Shown one piece after another: positions 52,651 to 61,214 of a stretch of 64,000 nucleotides of DNA. How positions within the stretch are numbered: position 1 is the first letter of the stretch; each line of letters opens with the position of its first letter. A program made the translations under genes and the position numbers. Where the stretch lies: contig NZ_BFCH01000018.1 of assembly GCF_003112775.1 (NCBI RefSeq), forward strand, positions 610,362-674,361. Direction: 5' to 3'. The notes beneath the pieces were generated by a model. It was not told the origin of the DNA and did not search any database. It saw only the letters and a program-made list of their open reading frames with translations. The stretch is from Mycobacterium montefiorense. GTDB lineage: Bacteria > Actinomycetota > Actinomycetes > Mycobacteriales > Mycobacteriaceae.

Positions 52651-53486
52651 TCAGGGCGCTATCGGACGGTTCGTCCATTCCCGGTCGGTCCGCCTTGCTG
52701 AGCGGAACCATCCGCCTGCGGCGCCGGTGCCACCGTCGGTCGGGATCGTGTGGCCCGTGACGAACGCCGAGAGGTCCGAGGCCAGAAACAGGATCACGCG
52801 GGCCTGGTCGTCGGGCAGACCCATCCGTCCCGCCGGAACCCATTGCGGCCATTGCGCCTGCTCCTCGTCGGACAACCACTGTGAGTAGGGCACCTGTAGC
52901 GATTCGGTCACGTCGGGGCCAATTGCGTTGACCCGCAGACCGTCACGCCCACCTGAACCGCGAGGCTGCGGGTGAAATGAATGACAGCGGCCTTGAACGC
53001 GGCGTAGACCGGATCCTCGGGATAGCCGCGTAGCCCTTCGACGGAGGAGACGTTGACGATCGAGCCGCGGCGTCGGTCGATCATCGCCGGCAGGAACGCG
53101 TGGGTGACCAAAAAGACGTGGTGCAAATTGATTCGGTAGAGCTCATCCCAGAACTGCGGATCGGTATCAACGAAATTGCCCGGGTGGCGTAGCCAATGGC
53201 CGACGTTGTTGACCAACACATCGATCCGGCCAAACCGATCCAACACCGATCGCGCCAGGGCGCCCACCTGATCGGGGTCTCGCACGTCGGTGATGATCGG
53301 TAGCGCCGACCCGCCAGATGTCGCGATCCCCTGCGCGGTTCGCTCCGCGAGTTCGGCGTCGATATCGGCGATGACCACGTGGGCGCCGTGTTGGGTGAAC
53401 AATTGCGCGGTTGCCGCACCGATACCGCCACCGCCGCCGGTCACCACCGCGACCCGGTCGGCCAACAGCTGTGTTGCTTGTTCCAT
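52651..53486 (-). pseudogene. SDR family oxidoreductase (frameshifted)
   Basis: From ATG 53486 the frame gives AVVTGGGGGIGAATAQLF, VLVNNVGHWLRHPGNF, IVNVSSVEGLRG and VYAAFKAAVIHFTRS (Tyr-x3-Lys). It then ends out of frame after VQVG. One base is missing near 52949; adding it restores RDGLRVNAIGPDVTESLQVP and the normal C-terminus ILFLASDLSAFVTGHTIPTDGG, ending at 52651. Corrected length about 278 residues. It converges, four bases apart, with the ICMT-like gene. Substrate unknown. Confidence 0.82.
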
Positions 53487-53550
53487 GCTCACATCTTCGA
53501 GCACTGGCCGAAATCGATCGGCATCGAGGCCTTGGCATAGGGACATCGTT

Positions 53551-53577
53551 GCGGCCCACCCCAATGGGATGGGCCGC
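53551..53577 (-). terminator. hairpin downstream of the repeat-protein gene
   Basis: GCGGCCCA (53551-53558) and TGGGCCGC (53570-53577) pair perfectly, with CCCC/GGGA extending the stem. It lies about 80 bases past the stop of the exported repeat protein and before the SDR start, so it may end that transcript. Confidence 0.45.
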
Positions 53578-53656
53578 CTCAGATCTCACCTATTGGTGCA
53601 GCGCACCCTCGGACCAGTTTGAGAATGCGTTCGCTAGATCGATGTTCGTGCTTCTT

Positions 53657-54283
53657 TCACCAATCGGAAGACGAGTCGCTGCTGTACGAATCGGAGGACG
53701 AGTCGCTGCTGTACGAATCGGAGGACGGACCGCTGTCGGATGGACTGCTGTCGGATGGACTGCTGTCGGATGGACCGGTGTCGGATGGACCGGTGTCGGA
53801 TGGACCGGTGTCGGATGGACCGGTGTCGGATGGACCGGTGTCGGATGGACCGGTGTCGGATGGACCGGTGACAGACGCATCGCGGTTCTCGTCGCCCCTC
53901 GGTGAATTGTTCCCATAATCGAGCCAATAATTGAACCAATGATCGGCCATCCCGCCAGGCAGGTCGGGGATGTCATTGTTCGACTCGTGCCAATCGTGAT
54001 CGTCCAGATCGCCCGTGACCATGTGACCTTGTCGATCATCGGAATGATTATCAATCGGACCGCAGACTTGATCACGGATTGGCATTGGGAGCTGGGAATT
54101 GAGCTGATGGCAGCGCCCAGCGGCGGCCAGCGGATCTTCATCGATGTTGTCCGAGGTCGTGTAGGGGTTTTCGTCCATGTTGCCCGGATTCGCCTGCGCC
54201 GGGAATTCCACTCCCAGCGTAACGCCACCCGCGACAGCGAACGCGGCCATCTTAGCGATGGTCATAACCTTGCCTGTCCCCAT
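53657..54283 (-). CDS. exported acidic protein with GPSDT repeats
   Basis: A 208-residue secreted protein. Signal peptide about 1-31 (IAKMAAFAVAGGVTLGVEF, cleavage after AQA). The mature N-terminal half is Asp/Asn/His-rich with two Cys (GRCHQLN, QVCGPID). The C-terminal 80 residues are low-complexity: seven TGPSD units, then SSPSDSSPSDSGPS and two YSSDSSSD blocks ending SSDW. It has no TM anchor after the signal peptide. It may be a wall-spanning or surface-exposed polypeptide. ATG 54283 or codon 7. The repeat DNA is a candidate for length variation between strains. Confidence 0.72.
   Translation of the reverse strand: MGTGKVMTIAKMAAFAVAGGVTLGVEFPAQANPGNMDENPYTTSDNIDEDPLAAAGRCHQLNSQLPMPIRDQVCGPIDNHSDDRQGHMVTGDLDDHDWHESNNDIPDLPGGMADHWFNYWLDYGNNSPRGDENRDASVTGPSDTGPSDTGPSDTGPSDTGPSDTGPSDTGPSDSSPSDSSPSDSGPSSDSYSSDSSSDSYSSDSSSDW
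53664..53865. repeat. coding minisatellite: 27-bp x2 and 15-bp x9 tandem repeats
   Basis: Two 27-bp units (53664-53690 and 53691-53717, one mismatch) and nine 15-bp units (53731-53865). The last six 15-bp units are identical (CGGTGTCGGATGGAC on the plus strand), the first three are variants. All units keep the reading frame of the exported acidic protein. Confidence 0.9.
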
Positions 54284-55359
54284 TATTTGTGTCTTCCTCC
54301 CTCTGCGCTGACGCGATACGAACGGCTTGTGACAAAGCACATTTCAATTCAGAATTGCTTTCTTAACTGCGCGTTACCTAGGCTATCAGCCGAATTAAGA
54401 ACGACCCGGCGACCATTACATTCGTGTTACCTGGGTCACGCAAATTTGCTTAAGTTCTACTCAGGCTTGAGCCGCATAGAAATTTCAAATAATTTGCGCG
54501 AAGCAACCAGTCAACGATCTTCCTAGCACGGAATTCAACCTCTACCGCTAATGATTGGCGGCCGACATTTGCGGGCGCGAATAAGTAATAGGTTCTTAGC
54601 ATTTGGGTTGCTAAAGAGTCGGTTGCCACCGCGTCCAAGTGCGGGTTCGGGGAGGTCGCCACCGGCATTCGTGGAGGTGATGGCGGTTTAGATCGGTCGC
54701 CCATTCGGCAATGGCTTCCTCCGCGCTGCGCCGGGGTGCGCGTGGTCTGGGAGTTAGCTCTTGTAGAGGGTCGTTGAGGGGCTCGGCCAGCGCACAGTCA
54801 TGCGATTGACCTGCTAATCGGGGGCGACTTGCTTTTAAATCAGCCGGTTATGCCCGTGGCGCGGGCGTTGGTGGCCAGAGGGACTCGCAGTGGGATGTCG
54901 TGGTCTATGCACATGGCTAATTGGCGAAGTTCTTGTTGGACAGGCATTCCCGCGCCGATGTCCAGCTTCCACACAGGCGGGGGAGGGCGGCTTAGCCCTA
55001 CCGTGGGGTAGTCCTTCTGCTGACCGCGGGTGTTCCGAAATATCATGTGCTGCAATTATATTCGTGTTGGAGTGACGCGAAATCTCTATTGGTCTCCTGA
55101 GTCGAGCACGACCGTCTTGAGCTGGTGCTGCCAATCGGAATCGGTCGCCCACAAAGGTTCGTAAGCCTTGTCGCGACTGGCGTCGCGCTGTCGTCGGTCG
55201 AGAGATTCGCCAGTCATGCATTGCTGCTCAACGGTGTCGGTGGATCGATCAAAACCGGTCGCATCCTCGGTCCGCCACCAGCGGCAAAACGTCCCAGGGC
55301 GGTAACACGTATCGACGACCAGTCCCATTATCGGCCCCGACGCCGATACAGTGGGGCTC
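54284..55359. other. gene-poor, AT-richer kilobase
   Basis: About 1.08 kb without a convincing gene. The part from roughly 54290 to 54600 is visibly richer in A and T than the rest of the window and is rich in stop codons in most frames. Between 54620 and 55350 GC rises and one minus-strand frame (54840-55046) looks weakly coding. I see no transposase, terminal repeats or tRNA. It may be an old insertion scar. Confidence 0.5.
54840..55046 (-). CDS. doubtful small hypothetical protein
   Basis: A 68-codon frame from ATG 55046 with roughly three quarters G or C at third positions: YPTVGLSRPPPPVWKLDIGAG, VQQELRQLAMCIDHD, RVPLATNARATG. Its amino-acid composition is plausible, but there is no clear ribosome-binding site and no recognised domain. 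It could be a fragment of a larger lost gene. Confidence 0.28.
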   Translation of the reverse strand: MIFRNTRGQQKDYPTVGLSRPPPPVWKLDIGAGMPVQQELRQLAMCIDHDIPLRVPLATNARATGITG

Positions 55360-58062
55360 GTGAGCCGAGCAGCCCCACCCGTGCTGACTGTGCGGTACGA
55401 GGGATCCCAACGGACCTTTGCACCCGGCAACGATGTGGTCATCGGGCGTGACTTGCGGGCAGATGTCCGTGTCGCGCATCCGCTGATTTCCCGGATACAC
55501 CTGGTGTTGCGCTTTGATCAGGGCCGGTGGATCGCCATCGACAACGGCAGCCTCAACGGCTTGTACGTCAACAATCGCCGGGTACCGGCCGTCGACATCC
55601 AGGACGGTCAGCGGGTCAATATCGGAAATCCGGACGGACCGGCGGTGACATTCGAGGTCGGTCGCCATCAGGGTTCCGCCGGGACCCCGCCCTTGACGAC
55701 GTCCATCCCCATCGTCAACCCACTTACCGGGCCGGCTGATCCGCGCCTGGCCCAAGGGCGTCCACCGACCGGCTCGGTATCGCAGGGGCTGCCTCCGCAG
55801 CCATCGGCGAACCCGTCGCGGCCGATGCCGTCGTATCCACCCACTGGGCAGCAATCCGCCCCGCCGTCGGGGCCACTGCCGACGTACCCGACCGGGTCGC
55901 AGCCGATCAATCCGACCGGTTCGGTGCAGCATCACCAAACCGGGACCCAACCGGCGGGGCCAGCCAGCGGACCGGTGTCGTCGCCGCACATCTATCGGGC
56001 CCAACCCGCGAACCTTCCCCCGGCTGCGCCGGTCGACCCACCGACAGCGATGACCGGGCGCGTCGGTGGCGACGCCGCGAACCTCGCGACATCGATGATG
56101 AAGATCCTGCGGCCGAGCAAAGCGGGAATGGACACGCCGGGCGCGGTCAAGATCGGCCGGGCCAACGACAACGACATCGTCATTCCCGAGGTGTTGGCTT
56201 CGCGGCACCACGCGACCTTGATTCCGGTGCCGGGTGGCACCGAAATCCATGACAACCGCAGCATCAACGGCACTTTCGTCAATGGTCAGCGCGTCGACTC
56301 AGCGCTGCTGAAGGACAGCGACGTCGTCACGATCGGCAACATCGACCTGGTGTTCGCCGGCGGTGCGCTGGCGCGCCGCGATGCCGACACTGCAGCGCAG
56401 ACCCGCCTCGGCGGTTTGGACGTGCGCGGGGTGACCTGGACGATCGAAAACACCAAAACACTGCTGGACGACATCTCGTTGGGCGCCAGTCCTGGAACGC
56501 TCACCGCGGTTATCGGCCCGTCCGGTGCGGGCAAGTCGACGTTCGCCAGGTTGGTGGCCGGCTACACCCACCCCACCAACGGCACCGTGGCGTTCGAGGG
56601 CCACAACGTTCACGCCGAATATGCCTCGCTGCGCAGCAGAATCGGGATGGTGCCGCAGGACGACGTGGTGCACGGTCAACTCACCGTGGAACAGGCGCTC
56701 GGGTATGCAGCCGAACTCCGGCTGCCACCGGACACCACCAAGGACGACCGCGAGCAAGTGGTCGCCCGAGTGCTCGAGGAGCTGGAGATGACCCAGCACC
56801 TGCACACCCGGGTCGATAAGCTGTCCGGCGGTCAGCGCAAGCGTGCGTCGGTGGCGCTGGAGTTGCTGACCGGGCCGTCGTTGCTGATCCTCGACGAGCC
56901 GACGTCAGGTCTGGATCCCGCGCTGGACCGGCAGGTGATGACTATGCTGCGGCAGTTGGCCGACGCCGGGCGCGTGGTGCTCGTGGTCACCCACTCGCTG
57001 ACTTACCTGGACGTCTGCGACCAGGTGCTGTTGCTGGCTCCCGGCGGCAAGACGGCATTCTGCGGCCCGCCCGCCCAAATCGGCGCTGCCATGGGGACGA
57101 CGAACTGGGCCGACATCTTCAGTTCAGTCGCCGGGGACCCCGACTCGGCCAAGGCCCAATATCTAGCGCGGACCGGTCCACAGCCGCCACCACCGCCGGC
57201 GGAGAAACCGGCCGAGATCGGCGATCCGTCGCACACCAGCCTGCTACGGCAGTTCTCCACGATCGCCCGACGCCAAATGCGGTTGATCGTCTCCGACCGC
57301 GGTTACTTCGTCTTCCTCGCACTGCTGCCCTTCATCATGGGTTCGCTGTCGATGTCGGTGCCGGGCGACGTCGGTTTCGGCATCCCGAACCCGGTCGGTA
57401 CCGCGCCTACGGAGCCCGGGCAGATCCTGGTGCTGCTCAATGTCGGCGCCGTTTTCATGGGGACGGCGCTGACGATTCGCGATCTGATCGGTGAACGCGC
57501 GATCTTCCTACGCGAACAGGCGGTCGGGTTATCCACATCCGCGTATTTGTTGGCGAAGGTCTGCGTCTACACCGTGTTCGCGGTCGTGCAATCAGCCATC
57601 GTCACCGTCATCACGCTGTTGGGTAAGGGCGGACCGACGCAGGGCGCCGCGGCGCTGGGAAAGGCTCCGCTAGAGCTGTTCATCGATGTCGCGGCGACCA
57701 CCGTCGCCTCGGCGATGCTCGGCTTGTTGTTGTCGTCGATCGCGAAGTCCAACGATCAGATCATGCCGCTGCTGGTGGTTGCCGTCATGTCGCAGCTGGT
57801 GTTTTCCGGCGGCATGATTCCGGTCACGGGCCGCATCGGGTTGGACCAAATGTCTTGGGCGACACCGGCACGATGGGGTTTTGCGGCATCGGCGTCCACC
57901 ATCGACCTGATCAAGTTGGAACCTGGCCCTCAGGTTCCAAAGGACTCACTGTGGCATCACAATGCCGCCACGTGGTGGTTCGACTTCGGCATGCTGATCG
58001 CAATCAGCGTTTTCTACCTGGGCTTCGTGCGCTGGAAGATTCGCCTCAAAGGCGGGCGCTGA
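55360..58062 (+). CDS. FHA-domain ABC transporter (Rv1747-like)
   Basis: A 900-residue fused ABC exporter. FHA1 at about 28-73 (VIGRDLRADVRVAHPLISRIH, GSLNG), a Pro/Thr-rich linker at 105-230 with repeated PTG motifs, FHA2 at 264-310 (IGRANDNDIVIPE, SRHHATL, RSINGTFVNG). ATPase: Walker A GPSGAGKST at 386-394, signature LSGGQRKR at 488, Walker B LLILDEPT at 508. Six C-terminal TM helices of the ABC-2/ABCG type. In Rv1747 the linker Thr residues are phosphorylated by PknF and bound by the FHA domains; the linker here could serve the same way. GTG 55360 fits the family N-terminus (SRAAPPVLTVRYEG). No kinase gene is adjacent. Confidence 0.94.
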   Translation: MSRAAPPVLTVRYEGSQRTFAPGNDVVIGRDLRADVRVAHPLISRIHLVLRFDQGRWIAIDNGSLNGLYVNNRRVPAVDIQDGQRVNIGNPDGPAVTFEVGRHQGSAGTPPLTTSIPIVNPLTGPADPRLAQGRPPTGSVSQGLPPQPSANPSRPMPSYPPTGQQSAPPSGPLPTYPTGSQPINPTGSVQHHQTGTQPAGPASGPVSSPHIYRAQPANLPPAAPVDPPTAMTGRVGGDAANLATSMMKILRPSKAGMDTPGAVKIGRANDNDIVIPEVLASRHHATLIPVPGGTEIHDNRSINGTFVNGQRVDSALLKDSDVVTIGNIDLVFAGGALARRDADTAAQTRLGGLDVRGVTWTIENTKTLLDDISLGASPGTLTAVIGPSGAGKSTFARLVAGYTHPTNGTVAFEGHNVHAEYASLRSRIGMVPQDDVVHGQLTVEQALGYAAELRLPPDTTKDDREQVVARVLEELEMTQHLHTRVDKLSGGQRKRASVALELLTGPSLLILDEPTSGLDPALDRQVMTMLRQLADAGRVVLVVTHSLTYLDVCDQVLLLAPGGKTAFCGPPAQIGAAMGTTNWADIFSSVAGDPDSAKAQYLARTGPQPPPPPAEKPAEIGDPSHTSLLRQFSTIARRQMRLIVSDRGYFVFLALLPFIMGSLSMSVPGDVGFGIPNPVGTAPTEPGQILVLLNVGAVFMGTALTIRDLIGERAIFLREQAVGLSTSAYLLAKVCVYTVFAVVQSAIVTVITLLGKGGPTQGAAALGKAPLELFIDVAATTVASAMLGLLLSSIAKSNDQIMPLLVVAVMSQLVFSGGMIPVTGRIGLDQMSWATPARWGFAASASTIDLIKLEPGPQVPKDSLWHHNAATWWFDFGMLIAISVFYLGFVRWKIRLKGGR

Positions 58063-58104
58063 CCACTCGACGATGGGCGTCAGCGATCCTCTTCGAGTGG
58101 TCAG
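58059..58104. terminator. bidirectional terminator hairpin shared by convergent genes
   Basis: CTGACCACTCGA (58059-58070) and TCGAGTGGTCAG (58093-58104) are perfect 12-bp complements with a 22-base spacer. The left arm holds the stop of the ABC transporter and the right arm holds the stop of the convergent small gene, so one hairpin serves both strands. Confidence 0.65.
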
Positions 58105-58265
58105 GCCCCCTTGCGGACCACCTGCTCGGCCGCGGCGCGCATCCGGTCTGATAGTTGAAGCAGACCATGCTCGCCCACCCCATCGGGCAGGGTGTATGCG
58201 AGCCGGCGCAATTCGACGGCATAGTTTTGCAACTCCTGGCGCAGCCGCGTCTCAGTAGTGGGCAT
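58101..58265 (-). CDS. small helical protein (54 aa)
   Basis: A 54-residue, probably all-helical protein: PTTETRLRQELQNYAVELRRLAY and LLQLSDRMRAAAEQVV. Heptad-like spacing suggests a coiled coil. GGGAG lies just upstream of ATG 58265; a longer frame to 58304 is less likely. It converges on the FHA-ABC gene and shares its terminator hairpin. No known function. Confidence 0.55.
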   Translation of the reverse strand: MPTTETRLRQELQNYAVELRRLAYTLPDGVGEHGLLQLSDRMRAAAEQVVRKGA

Positions 58266-58394
58266 GACGTCTCCCGATTTTCGTCGAGTCAATTTCAAGA
58301 TCATCCCAGCTGTGCCCCGTTGCAGCGATGGGGCGGCTGTGTTTTAACGCGAGTTTGACAGCGTATTTACATAGAGCAGCGCGGCAGCCGGCCA

Positions 58395-59219
58395 TCAAGG
58401 ATGCGCGGCAATAAACGTGTCGTTCGGGACGCCCGCGGCCAGTCCCGCGGCATCGAACGGTGCGTCGAGACGGGCGTGCAGCCCATCGGAATCGATGAGG
58501 AGGCTGATCTCCGCGGTCTGGCGGGCGAACAGGCGCCCGAAACGCGGGTAAAGCCAGCGCATTACCGTTCTTTCCGCACCGCTACAGCGCGCTGCGCAAT
58601 AGCCGACATGGCCCAGCTCGTCGGTCAGGATTTCGGAGTAGAGGCGGTCGATGCGTGCGGCGACGGCCGGCTCGTCGGCGAACAATTCGACGCCGACGCG
58701 GCGTAGCTCGTCGAACATGATGCAGCCCGCCATTTCCGCGGCACCCACGAACGGGTATCCGAACCGCTCGGGGAGAAACACTTCCATCTTGACGAATTGA
58801 CGCATCACGAACGGCGGCACAACCACCTGGAACGGCAGCCCGAATATGTCGAGCACGTAGGCCAGCAGCCGGGTGTGATAGTGCTCCTCGAGCGCTAGGT
58901 AGATGCGTTCGCGAGGCTGGTCCTCACCGCCGATGCGCCCGTAGGTGTCGCCCAGGTCCACATCGAATCGCTCCGCCTGATTCAGCTTGGCGGTGGCCAG
59001 CAGGAACAGCATCTCGGGCGACAGCCCTGGCTCGGGACGGCGGCGACGCAGGTTCCGCAGAAACATATTCCGATCCATCGGACGAGCAGACTCCACCGGA
59101 TCGGTCTGCAACGACGTGAAGAAGTCTTCTCGGTTGGCAAGCCGGCGATGCAGCAGATCGGCGTCGCCGTCGCGCTGCGCCAGGTAGGCCCGGTAGCCGT
59201 CGATTCCAGTGCCGGTCAT
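58395..59219 (-). CDS. ferritin-like diiron-type protein
   Basis: A 274-residue, mostly helical protein with two carboxylate/His pairs typical of diiron four-helix proteins: YLALEEHYHTRLLAYVL (Glu-x2-His) near residue 115 and SEILTDELGHVGYC (Glu with Asp-Glu-x2-His) near 200. MFDELRRVGVELFADEP lies between. It may be an oxygenase or oxidase acting on a lipid or steroid acyl chain, or a non-catalytic ferritin-like protein. It is translationally coupled to the TetR gene upstream (ATGA overlap), so it is probably controlled by it together with the divergent operon. Confidence 0.7.
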   Translation of the reverse strand: MTGTGIDGYRAYLAQRDGDADLLHRRLANREDFFTSLQTDPVESARPMDRNMFLRNLRRRRPEPGLSPEMLFLLATAKLNQAERFDVDLGDTYGRIGGEDQPRERIYLALEEHYHTRLLAYVLDIFGLPFQVVVPPFVMRQFVKMEVFLPERFGYPFVGAAEMAGCIMFDELRRVGVELFADEPAVAARIDRLYSEILTDELGHVGYCAARCSGAERTVMRWLYPRFGRLFARQTAEISLLIDSDGLHARLDAPFDAAGLAAGVPNDTFIAAHP

Positions 59220-59836
59220 GGAGCCTCCATGCCTTTGATGATGGTTTTGACATATCGGTCCAATAGCGCGGCGCGCGATTTGGATGCTCCGCTGGTAGCG
59301 AGCAAGGCGAACAGCCCGGTCATGAAGATCACGCCGAGCTGGCCGGCGTCGGCATCCCGCGATATCCCTTGCGCGGCCTGCGCTTCGCCGATTGCGGCGA
59401 TAACGAATTCGGCGAGCGGATGTTCGGCGGTCTCGTCCTCAATGGGACGTGTTGGGGAGAAGTGCAATCCCAGCATGTCCCTGAAGACCACTGGGCCCAG
59501 CCGCTCCTCGGCGGCGAGCACCTGGCGTACCAGCTGAGTGAGCATCGATGTCAGATCGCGTGGCCGGCTTGCCTTGGCGAGTTTTGCCACGATCCTGGCC
59601 TCTTCGGTCCGCTCCAGTTCGGCCAGCACATGCTCTTTGGTCGGGAAGTGGAAATAGAAGGTTCCACGTGCGACCCCGGTGGCCGCGGCGATTGTCGCCA
59701 CATCTGTGCCCGCCAAGCCGGACCGTCCGATCTCGGCGACCGCAGCGTCGAAAAGGCGTGCACGCGTTAGGAGTCGCTGCGCCTGCCTGGCGTTGACGAT
59801 CGGCGAAACCTCGGCTTCCGGTGCCGTCGATGGCAT
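59216..59836 (-). CDS. TetR/AcrR family transcriptional regulator
   Basis: A 206-residue TetR repressor: RARLFDAAVAEIGRSGLAGTD and VATIAAATGVARGTFYFHFPTKEHVLAEL form the HTH (about 25-70). The C-terminal helical domain (GLHFSPTRP, LAEFVIAAIGEAQA) binds the effector, probably an acyl-CoA given the neighbours. ATG 59836 is preferred: TTGACG and TAGGTT, 17 bases apart, resemble a promoter just in front, leaving a very short leader. Earlier TTG 59872 and ATG 59854 are possible. It is divergent from the igr-like operon. Confidence 0.88.
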   Translation of the reverse strand: MPSTAPEAEVSPIVNARQAQRLLTRARLFDAAVAEIGRSGLAGTDVATIAAATGVARGTFYFHFPTKEHVLAELERTEEARIVAKLAKASRPRDLTSMLTQLVRQVLAAEERLGPVVFRDMLGLHFSPTRPIEDETAEHPLAEFVIAAIGEAQAAQGISRDADAGQLGVIFMTGLFALLATSGASKSRAALLDRYVKTIIKGMEAP

Positions 59837-59865
59837 GTCGGCAAACCTACACATTTCGTTGTCAC

Positions 59866-59878
59866 CCGTCAATGACGG
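59866..59878. promoter_or_regulatory. candidate TetR operator between divergent operons
   Basis: CCGTCA-A-TGACGG is a perfect 6-bp-arm palindrome. It covers the likely -35 box (TTGACG on the minus strand) of the TetR gene and lies about 155 bases upstream of the first acyl-CoA dehydrogenase gene, a typical autoregulatory position. Confidence 0.5.
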
Positions 59879-60032
59879 ATGTCAGTGAGAACTGGATGAC
59901 GTGAAGCTGAGCGGCGAACGGGGCGCGCGGGGTGCGGGGCGGGCCGAGCGTAGCGTCAGGGCGAAATAGCGGGCGAAATCTCGCAGCGGCGTTACGCTGA
60001 CGCGGCCGGATGGAAGGGCTAGGTGGGCCGTA

Positions 60033-61211
60033 ATGGATTTCGAACTCGACACCGCGCAACGCGCGTGGCTGAACGAGGTTCGCGAATTCCTTTCCGAAAA
60101 CGTCACCCCGGAATTGCGAGCCGAACTGGCTGAGCACGACCTCGAATTCCCCAACGGCGAGGTGACGCGATTTCGCCGCAGGATCGGCGCGAAGGGCTGG
60201 TTCGGACTGAACTGGCCGCGTGAGTACGGCGGTCTTGGACTCGGCGCCGTGTACCAGCATCTGCTGATGAGTGAGTTCGAGTATTGGGGCGTGCCCGGAC
60301 CCGACCTCACGGTCACTTCGGTAGCGCCGATGATCATGCGACATGGCACCGAGCAGAACAAGAACGAATGGCTCCCACTGATCGCTAAGGGCGAAATGAT
60401 TTGCGCCGTCGGCTATTCCGAGCCTGATGCTGGAACTGACCTAGCCAGCCTGCGGACCCGTGCGACGCGCGATGGCGAGTATTGGGTGATCAACGGCAGC
60501 AAGACCTGGAACAGCGGGGCGCAGCGCGCCACTCATGAGTGGCTGTGCGTGCGCACCGACCCGAATGGGGTGCGCCATCGCGGTATCTCGGTCATCATCG
60601 TGCCGGTTGACAGCGCAGGCATCCAGATCCGCCCGCTTTATGCGTGGTCGGGCTACCGCACCAACGAGGTGCACTTCGACGACGTGCGGGTCCCCGTCAC
60701 GAATCTGGTCGGTGAGGTCAACCGCGGCTGGACCTACATCACTGGAGCGCTCGACCTGGAACGGGGCGCGCTGACCAACGCGGGCGATCTTCGTCGCGCC
60801 GTGGAGGAGTTGACCGAGCTTGCCCGCAGCCCGCGACGTGACGGCTCGCTGCCTGCTGACGATGCGGCTCTTCGCCGTCGCCTGGCGCAGGCCGAGGCCG
60901 ATGTCGAGGTGGCCACGCTGATGGGCTACGAGGCCGCCTCGATCCTGGACAGCGACGCGATCCCCACCGTGGAGGTCAGCGTCGAGAAGGTCTTCACCAG
61001 TGAACTTCGCCAGCGCATCGCTGATCTAGCGCTCGACTTGCTCGGCCCGGACGGCCTGCTCGCCCATCGCAGCGAAAGTGCACCGCTGGCAGGCAAATTC
61101 GAACGGCTGTACCGGGCAGCTCCCTTGATGCGCTTTGGCGGCGGTACCAACGAAGTGTTGCGTGACGTGATCGCCCAGCGCGGCCATGGAATGCCTTCCT
61201 ATGGGCGCTGA
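60033..61211 (+). CDS. acyl-CoA dehydrogenase, large-type subunit (FadE26/FadE28-like)
   Basis: A 392-residue acyl-CoA dehydrogenase: FGLNWPREYGGLG, CAVGYSEPDAGTDLASLRT (FAD/substrate loop), WVINGSKTWNSGA, GYRTNEVHFDDVRVP, DLERGALTNAG and C-terminal LLGPDGLL, MRFGGGTNEV. In steroid side-chain degradation such proteins pair with a second, partner subunit to form alpha2beta2 enzymes. The next gene, four bases on, is exactly such a partner. First gene of the igr-like operon; ATG 60033. Confidence 0.92.
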   Translation: MDFELDTAQRAWLNEVREFLSENVTPELRAELAEHDLEFPNGEVTRFRRRIGAKGWFGLNWPREYGGLGLGAVYQHLLMSEFEYWGVPGPDLTVTSVAPMIMRHGTEQNKNEWLPLIAKGEMICAVGYSEPDAGTDLASLRTRATRDGEYWVINGSKTWNSGAQRATHEWLCVRTDPNGVRHRGISVIIVPVDSAGIQIRPLYAWSGYRTNEVHFDDVRVPVTNLVGEVNRGWTYITGALDLERGALTNAGDLRRAVEELTELARSPRRDGSLPADDAALRRRLAQAEADVEVATLMGYEAASILDSDAIPTVEVSVEKVFTSELRQRIADLALDLLGPDGLLAHRSESAPLAGKFERLYRAAPLMRFGGGTNEVLRDVIAQRGHGMPSYGR

Positions 61212-61214
61212 CGG

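Noticed and set aside
53664-53865. Regular repeats resembling a CRISPR array
   Set aside because: Units are 15 and 27 bp, directly adjacent without spacers, and code in frame for an exported low-complexity protein.
54600-55100. Possible insertion-sequence or transposase fragment
   Set aside because: No DDE or other transposase motif, no terminal inverted repeats and no target duplication could be seen.
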